From the NCBI GenBank assembly GCA_963557065.1, contig CAUWCT010000004.1, positions 18,443-82,442 on the forward strand: a stretch of 64,000 nt of DNA, in the 5' to 3' direction. This stretch comes from UMGS1370 sp963557065. GTDB lineage: Bacteria > Bacillota > Clostridia > Lachnospirales > Lachnospiraceae. Positions 60,325 to 64,000 of the stretch are shown here, piece by piece. A program made the position numbers and the translations under genes. Within the stretch, counting starts at the first letter, position 1, and every line of letters starts with the position of its first letter. A model generated the notes under the pieces. That model ran no database searches. It was given only the letters and a program-made list of their open reading frames with translations, and had not been told where the DNA came from.

Positions 60325-60696
60325 TTACTTTAAAGTAATCTTTGCGCCCTCAGCCTCTAACTTGGTCTTGATGTCCTCAGCCTCTTCCTTGGAAGCGCCC
60401 TGCTTAACTACCTTAGGAGCACCGTCAACTACTTCCTTAGCTTCCTTTAAGCCTAAGCCGGTAACTTCACGAACAACTTTGATAACTTTAACCTTGTTTG
60501 GACCAACATCGGTTAACTCTACGTCAAACTCGGTCTTCTCTTCAGCTGCCTCTGCAGGACCTGCTGCTGCAACTACTACGCCTGCTGCTGCAGATACGCC
60601 AAACTCTTCCTCACATGCCTTTACTAATTCATTTAACTCTAATACGGATAATTCCTTGATAGCTTCGATAAACTCAGCGGTTGTTAACTTTGCCAT
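60325..60696 (-). CDS. rplL: 50S ribosomal protein L7/L12
   Basis: A 123-residue stalk protein: N-terminal dimerisation domain (TTAEFIEAIKELSVLELNEL), an Ala/Gly-rich hinge, and the C-terminal domain that binds translation factors (VKVIKVVREVTGLGLKEAKE). It follows rplJ in the usual order. Confidence 0.98.
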   Translation of the reverse strand: MAKLTTAEFIEAIKELSVLELNELVKACEEEFGVSAAAGVVVAAAGPAEAAEEKTEFDVELTDVGPNKVKVIKVVREVTGLGLKEAKEVVDGAPKVVKQGASKEEAEDIKTKLEAEGAKITLK

Positions 60697-60816
60697 GATG
60701 ATTTACCTCCATAAATATTTGTTTATTTTCTATTGGTTTATTCTTTGTAATGGTTTGTTACGTTTAAGCATAACAAACAGTTAAATTTTCAGGCCGATAA
60801 AACCTTACCCAAAAAC

Positions 60817-61305
60817 TTATGCCTCTTTTGCTTCTGCGATCTGATTCAGAACGCGTGCAAAATTGGTAATCGGAGACTGGATGCTGCCCAGCAACTTGCC
60901 CAGAAGAACTTCTCTGGATGGGATAGAAGCGATTACGTTCATTCCCTTTGCATCGTAGTAGATTCCCTCTACAACGCCAGCCTTAATCTCCAGCTTGTCT
61001 GCTTTCTTTGCAAACTCAGCTAATACTCTTGCCGGTGCGGTAGCATCGGTCTTGGATACTGCTAATGCAGTAGGGCCTTCTAAGTTTGGATCTAAAGCTG
61101 CGAAATCAGTTCCCTCAGCAGCACGCTTAATTAAGGTGTTCTTGTATACCTTATAAGTTACGCCTGCTTCTCTTAACTGCTTACGAAGCTGTGTATCCTG
61201 CTCTACCGTTAAACCGCGGTAGTCAACAACTACTGCACTTGCTGCACCGTCTAATAAGCCGGCAATCTCGTCAACGATAGGCTGCTTTAATTCAACTTTT
61301 GCCAT
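60817..61305 (-). CDS. rplJ: 50S ribosomal protein L10
   Basis: A 162-residue stalk-base protein (VDYRGLTVEQDTQLRKQLRE; VYKNTLIKRAAEGTDF). With L7/L12 it forms the stalk complex. Its leader is the L10-binding autoregulatory RNA. Confidence 0.98.
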   Translation of the reverse strand: MAKVELKQPIVDEIAGLLDGAASAVVVDYRGLTVEQDTQLRKQLREAGVTYKVYKNTLIKRAAEGTDFAALDPNLEGPTALAVSKTDATAPARVLAEFAKKADKLEIKAGVVEGIYYDAKGMNVIASIPSREVLLGKLLGSIQSPITNFARVLNQIAEAKEA

Positions 61306-61346
61306 GATGGTTTACCTCCTATATTATTTTGAAAGTATCCCCTGCG

Positions 61347-61376
61347 AAAAAATCCCTCTGTCACAAAGACAGAGGG
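61347..61376 (-). terminator. attenuator in the rplJ leader
   Basis: CCCTCTGTCTTTGTGACAGAGGG followed by ATTTTTT on the minus strand (stem CCCTCTGTC/GACAGAGGG). It reduces transcription of rplJ-rplL. Confidence 0.85.
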
Positions 61377-61380
61377 CTAC

Positions 61381-61470
61381 AAAATCAATCTGTGTTTGAT
61401 TTGTACGTTCCTCGGCAGGCGTTTTCACCTTAAGCTTTTCAGCACCTGCTGTCTTCGGCAGTCAATACCT
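61381..61470 (-). promoter_or_regulatory. L10 leader RNA of rplJ-rplL
   Basis: The minus strand holds the conserved GACTGCCGAAGACAGCAGG and, further on, the pairing segment CGCCTGCCGAGGAACG. Both are typical of the Firmicutes L10 leader bound by L10(L12)4. Confidence 0.88.
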
Positions 61471-61474
61471 GAAT

Positions 61475-61503
61475 ACTGTATCACAGTTTTTCAAAAATGT
61501 CAA
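61475..61503 (-). promoter_or_regulatory. rplJ promoter
   Basis: TTGACA (61498-61503), 17-base spacer, TACAGT (61475-61480). Confidence 0.8.
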
Positions 61504-61529
61504 TTAGTTTTTGGATTGTTTCCGATAAA

Positions 61530-61561
61530 AGTGTAACACACCGGCCAGAATGACCGGTGTG
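61530..61561 (-). terminator. rplA terminator-like hairpin
   Basis: CACACCGG and CCGGTGTG arms, then TTACACTTTTA on the minus strand. Confidence 0.6.
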
Positions 61562-61603
61562 CATAATATGCTTTGTGAAGTTTTACACTTAAATCAGCAG
61601 CAA

Positions 61604-62299
61604 TTAGTTTGCTAACTTTGCTACGTTCAGCTTTACGCCAGGACCCATAGTAGAGGTCAGGGTAACGCTCTTTAAGTAAGCGCCCTTTAAGGTGCTTGGC
61701 TTTGCCTTCATAATTGCATCGATAAGCGTCTGGAAGTTGTCCGCTAACTGCTCCTCGGTGAAAGAAGCTTTTCCTACTGGCACGTGGATAATGTTGGTTT
61801 TATCAAGTCTGTACTCAATCTTACCAGCTTTAATATCGTTGATAGCTTTGGTTACATCCATGGTTACAGTACCAGCCTTCGGGTTTGGCATTAAGCCCTT
61901 CGGTCCCAGTACACGACCCAGACGTCCTACAACGCCCATCATATCTGGAGTAGCTACAACTACATCAAAATCTAACCAGCCTTCGTTCTGGATCTTCGGA
62001 ATTAACTCCTCAGCTCCTACGTAATCTGCACCGGCAGCCAGAGCCTCATCAGCCTTTGGTCCCTTTGCAAATACCAGGATGCGAACAGTCTTACCGGTTC
62101 CATGAGGCAGAACTACTGCACCACGAATCTGCTGATCAGCGTGACGTCCGTCACAACCGGTTCTGATATGAGCTTCAACAGTCTCATCAAATTTTGCAGA
62201 TGCATTCTTCTTAACCAGAGCGATTGCGTCTGCTGTATCATACTGGATAGCGCGGTCTACTGTTTTAGCAGCCTCTGCGTATCTTTTTCCTCTTTTCAT
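61604..62299 (-). CDS. rplA: 50S ribosomal protein L1
   Basis: A 231-residue protein of the L1 stalk (VVLPHGTGKTVRILVFAKG; GPKGLMPNPKAGTVTMDVTK). L1 also represses its own operon by binding mRNA that mimics its 23S rRNA site; such a mimic stands just before the gene. Confidence 0.98.
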   Translation of the reverse strand: MKRGKRYAEAAKTVDRAIQYDTADAIALVKKNASAKFDETVEAHIRTGCDGRHADQQIRGAVVLPHGTGKTVRILVFAKGPKADEALAAGADYVGAEELIPKIQNEGWLDFDVVVATPDMMGVVGRLGRVLGPKGLMPNPKAGTVTMDVTKAINDIKAGKIEYRLDKTNIIHVPVGKASFTEEQLADNFQTLIDAIMKAKPSTLKGAYLKSVTLTSTMGPGVKLNVAKLAN

Positions 62300-62315
62300 T
62301 CTAAATAACCTCCTA

Positions 62316-62343
62316 GTGGTATTGTCGGGGATTTCCCTCCCAC
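62316..62343 (-). promoter_or_regulatory. L1-binding 23S rRNA mimic before rplA
   Basis: On the minus strand it begins GTGGGAGGGAAATCCCC and ends CGACAATACCAC. The ends copy the L1 site of 23S rRNA (GUGGGAG...GAC...AAUACCAC). It is identical to 62818-62845. Confidence 0.75.
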
Positions 62344-62370
62344 GTATTTGTTTGCTCCATCAGATGGGAA

Positions 62371-62796
62371 TTATTCTGCTACGGTAATACCCATACTTCT
62401 TGCAGTACCAGCGATCATGCTCATAGCTGCCTCAACGCTTGCTGCGTTTAAGTCTGGCATCTTTAATTCAGCGATCTTCTGTAAATCTGCTTTGCTGATG
62501 GTGGCTACCTTTGTCTTGTTGGGAACTGCAGAACCGGATTCGATCTTGCAGGCCTTCTTTAACAGAACAGCAGCCGGCGGGGTCTTGGTGATAAAGCTGA
62601 AACTTCTGTCAGCATATACTGTGATAACTACTGGAATAATCATACCAGCCTGATCAGCGGTTCTTGCATTGAACTCCTTGGTAAACTGCACGATATTTAC
62701 ACCATGCTGACCTAATGCAGGACCAACTGGCGGTGCTGGTGTTGCCTTACCAGCAGGAATCTGTAATTTGATATAACCTGTTACTTTCTTTGCCAT
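62371..62796 (-). CDS. rplK: 50S ribosomal protein L11
   Basis: A 141-residue GTPase-centre protein (KLQIPAGKATPAPPVGPALG; ARTADQAGMIIPVVITVY). ATG 62796 has AGGAGG at 8 bases, and the ATG three codons earlier overlaps that spacing. It is first in the rplK-rplA pair. Confidence 0.98.
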   Translation of the reverse strand: MAKKVTGYIKLQIPAGKATPAPPVGPALGQHGVNIVQFTKEFNARTADQAGMIIPVVITVYADRSFSFITKTPPAAVLLKKACKIESGSAVPNKTKVATISKADLQKIAELKMPDLNAASVEAAMSMIAGTARSMGITVAE

Positions 62797-62817
62797 TTTA
62801 GGCACCTCCTAAATTAT

Positions 62818-62845
62818 GTGGTATTGTCGGGGATTTCCCTCCCAC
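62818..62845 (-). promoter_or_regulatory. L1-binding 23S rRNA mimic before rplK
   Basis: The second, identical 28-base copy of the element at 62316-62343, 22 bases upstream of the rplK start. It is expected to mediate translational repression by L1. Confidence 0.75.
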
Positions 62846-62875
62846 CAGCCTTTTGCAGAAAAAGGCCGATTCCTG

Positions 62876-63391
62876 TTACATTTTCTTTACTTCGCTGAAG
62901 TTTAATTCAACCGGCGTATCCCGGCCGAACATCTCGACATTGATAATGATGGATTTTTTGCCCTCATTGATGGACTTAATCGCACCAATCGTATCTTTCC
63001 AGGCTCCGGCGGTTACAACTATCATATCGCCGACCTCAAAATCTACTGTTACTTCCGGTTTCTGGAAACCTAAAGCTGCAATTTCCTCTTCTGTGAGAGG
63101 AACCGGCTTAGATCCCGGACCTACAAAGCCTGTTACGCCGCGGGTATTGCGCACTACATACCAGGTGTCATCATTCATAACCATGTTGACCAGTACATAG
63201 CCGGGGAACATCTTTTTGTCCGCCTGCTTCTCCACACCGTTTTTCAACTCTGTGACCTCTAACATGGGAACAGAGACCTCCAAAATCTGATCCTGCAGGT
63301 TCCGGTTCTCAATGGTCTTTTCAATGTCAACTTTTACTTTGTTTTCATAGCCTGAGTAGGTATGAACTACATACCAACGTGCATCTGCCAT
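62876..63391 (-). CDS. nusG: transcription antitermination/termination factor NusG
   Basis: A 171-residue NusG: the NGN domain (ARWYVVHTYSGYENKVKVDI) binds RNA polymerase, and the C-terminal KOW domain (FEVGDMIVVTAGAWKDTIGA) binds partners. It couples transcription to translation or Rho. It is encoded after secE. Confidence 0.97.
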   Translation of the reverse strand: MADARWYVVHTYSGYENKVKVDIEKTIENRNLQDQILEVSVPMLEVTELKNGVEKQADKKMFPGYVLVNMVMNDDTWYVVRNTRGVTGFVGPGSKPVPLTEEEIAALGFQKPEVTVDFEVGDMIVVTAGAWKDTIGAIKSINEGKKSIIINVEMFGRDTPVELNFSEVKKM

Positions 63392-63417
63392 TCCAATCCG
63401 CCTTTCAATCTTTCAAT

Positions 63418-63618
63418 TTACAGGATGAGATTCAGGCCAAACTTAATCACCAGGTCAAGGACGCCAATAATCAAGCCCAGCGCCAAAGAAACTACCAGAA
63501 CCAGCACTGTCTGCTTTGTAATGGTATCTTTGTTTGGCCAGATGATCTTTTTGAACTCGGCTTTCAAACCTTTGAAAAAGCTTTTCTTTTCTGCTTTTTC
63601 TTTCACCGCATCTCCCAT
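63418..63618 (-). CDS. secE: preprotein translocase subunit SecE
   Basis: A 66-residue single-helix protein. The conserved amphipathic part FKGLKAEFKKIIWPNKDTI precedes the membrane helix (VLVLVVSLALGLIIGVLDLV). It stabilises SecY in the Sec channel. AAAGGATG lies before ATG 63618. Confidence 0.95.
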   Translation of the reverse strand: MGDAVKEKAEKKSFFKGLKAEFKKIIWPNKDTITKQTVLVLVVSLALGLIIGVLDLVIKFGLNLIL

Positions 63619-63644
63619 ATTTTCACATCCTTTACTAAACTCAA

Positions 63645-63794
63645 TTACTTGGTTTCCTTGTGTAAAGTATGGGTTTTGCAGAATCTGCAGTACTTCTTGG
63701 TTTCCATTCTGTCAGGATGAGTTTTCTTATCCTTGGTCATGTTGTAATTACGTTGTTTGCATTCGGTACATGCCAGTGTAATTCTTGTGCGCAC
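63645..63794 (-). CDS. rpmG: 50S ribosomal protein L33
   Basis: A 49-residue protein (VRTRITLACTECKQRNYN, then KKYCRFCKTHTLHKETK). Two C-x2-C pairs (CTEC, CRFC) mark the zinc-binding form. The start is GTG 63794 behind GGAGGTG. It is the first gene of the rpmG-secE-nusG group. Confidence 0.95.
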   Translation of the reverse strand: MRTRITLACTECKQRNYNMTKDKKTHPDRMETKKYCRFCKTHTLHKETK

Positions 63795-63891
63795 GACTTC
63801 CACCTCCACTTAATATTCTTGTCGTTGGCGGCCTTTTTTTCGTTAAATTTAAGCATAAAAAAAAGACCTAAGTTCTTCCATTCGCCCGTCC

Positions 63892-63920
63892 ACTATACCA
63901 CAAAAACACTGATTCGTCAA
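63892..63920 (-). promoter_or_regulatory. promoter of rpmG-secE-nusG
   Basis: TTGACG (63915-63920), 17-base spacer, TATAGT (63892-63897). Confidence 0.8.
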
Positions 63921-63953
63921 CAGTTTTTTATTGATTTCCGATGCAGGTATAAG

Positions 63954-63996
63954 CCATTTATGATAATGTCCTAATATACCATAAATGAAAATGTCC
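63954..63996. repeat. two tandem 18-bp imperfect repeats at the right edge
   Basis: CCATTTATGATAATGTCC (63954-63971) and CCATAAATGAAAATGTCC (63979-63996), 25 bp apart with three differences. They resemble the repeated terminal motifs of IS21-type elements, but the rest lies outside the window. Confidence 0.45.
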
Positions 63997-64000
63997 CGGA

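Noticed and set aside
1..64000. CRISPR array, prophage or tRNA genes
   Set aside because: I saw no regularly spaced repeats with unique spacers, no phage structural genes and no cloverleaf sequences on either strand.

Overview
The window reads as chromosome of a low-to-moderate GC Gram-positive anaerobe of the class Clostridia, most likely a Lachnospiraceae gut commensal (inference). The basis is strong AGGAGG ribosome binding sites, an S-box (SAM-I) riboswitch on metK, a preQ1-I riboswitch on queT, a DnaD/DnaI-type helicase-loader pair, PTS sugar uptake, and the order rpmG-secE-nusG-rplK-rplA-rplJ-rplL. Nearly all genes are on the minus strand, so operons read right to left. The plus-strand exceptions are the D-amino-acid pair at 49.5-51.1 kb and udk at 59.6 kb.

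1-1.0 kb: a truncated RpiR-family regulator and an HPr-like protein that lacks the phosphorylated histidine. 1.1-22.5 kb: a 21 kb surface-glycan operon with one clear promoter at 22.46 kb. In transcription order it encodes a Wzt-type ABC ATPase, a methyltransferase, a kinase-like/coiled-coil/GT2/GT4 fusion, an M42 peptidase, the complete GDP-D-glycero-alpha-D-manno-heptose pathway (HddC, HddA, GmhB, GmhA), a GT2 enzyme, three large membrane proteins, RfbF-RfbG-RfbH for CDP-3,6-dideoxyhexose precursors, a LicD-type transferase and a GtrB-like glycosyltransferase. No Wzm permease, E3 reductase or final dideoxyhexose synthase lies in the window. A 215-bp imperfect palindrome lies inside the operon.

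22.5-29.9 kb: a YoeB/DinJ-type toxin-antitoxin pair, a ZIP metal transporter, a MITE-like insertion with an 8-bp target duplication, metK with its S-box leader, murA, and an 827-residue membrane-anchored protein of unknown function. 29.9-34.5 kb is an accessory patch: a chemoreceptor gene and a decayed IS30-family element enclosed by a perfect 122-bp direct repeat, followed by an unrecognised 206-residue protein. 34.5-40.0 kb is a cellobiose-type PTS operon (IIA, IIB, IIC, GH1 6-phospho-beta-glucosidase, ROK kinase) behind an RpiR regulator.

40-47 kb holds housekeeping genes: long-form prs, dnaD-dnaC with a DnaA-box cluster upstream, and an HPr-YitT-murC cluster, then preQ1-controlled queT. 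47-51.2 kb is a D-amino-acid module (D-aminoacylase, YheO-like regulator, D-threonine aldolase/D-serine dehydratase-type PLP enzyme, RidA) with a shared, operator-bearing divergent promoter. 51.2-55.6 kb is a MurNAc recycling operon (murR-murQ-murP-mupG). 55.6-59.4 kb holds an orphan sugar-binding lipoprotein, a sugar isomerase/epimerase and a DUF1576 membrane protein. 59.6-63.8 kb holds udk and the ribosomal/transcription cluster, with an L10 leader and two copies of an L1-binding 23S rRNA mimic.
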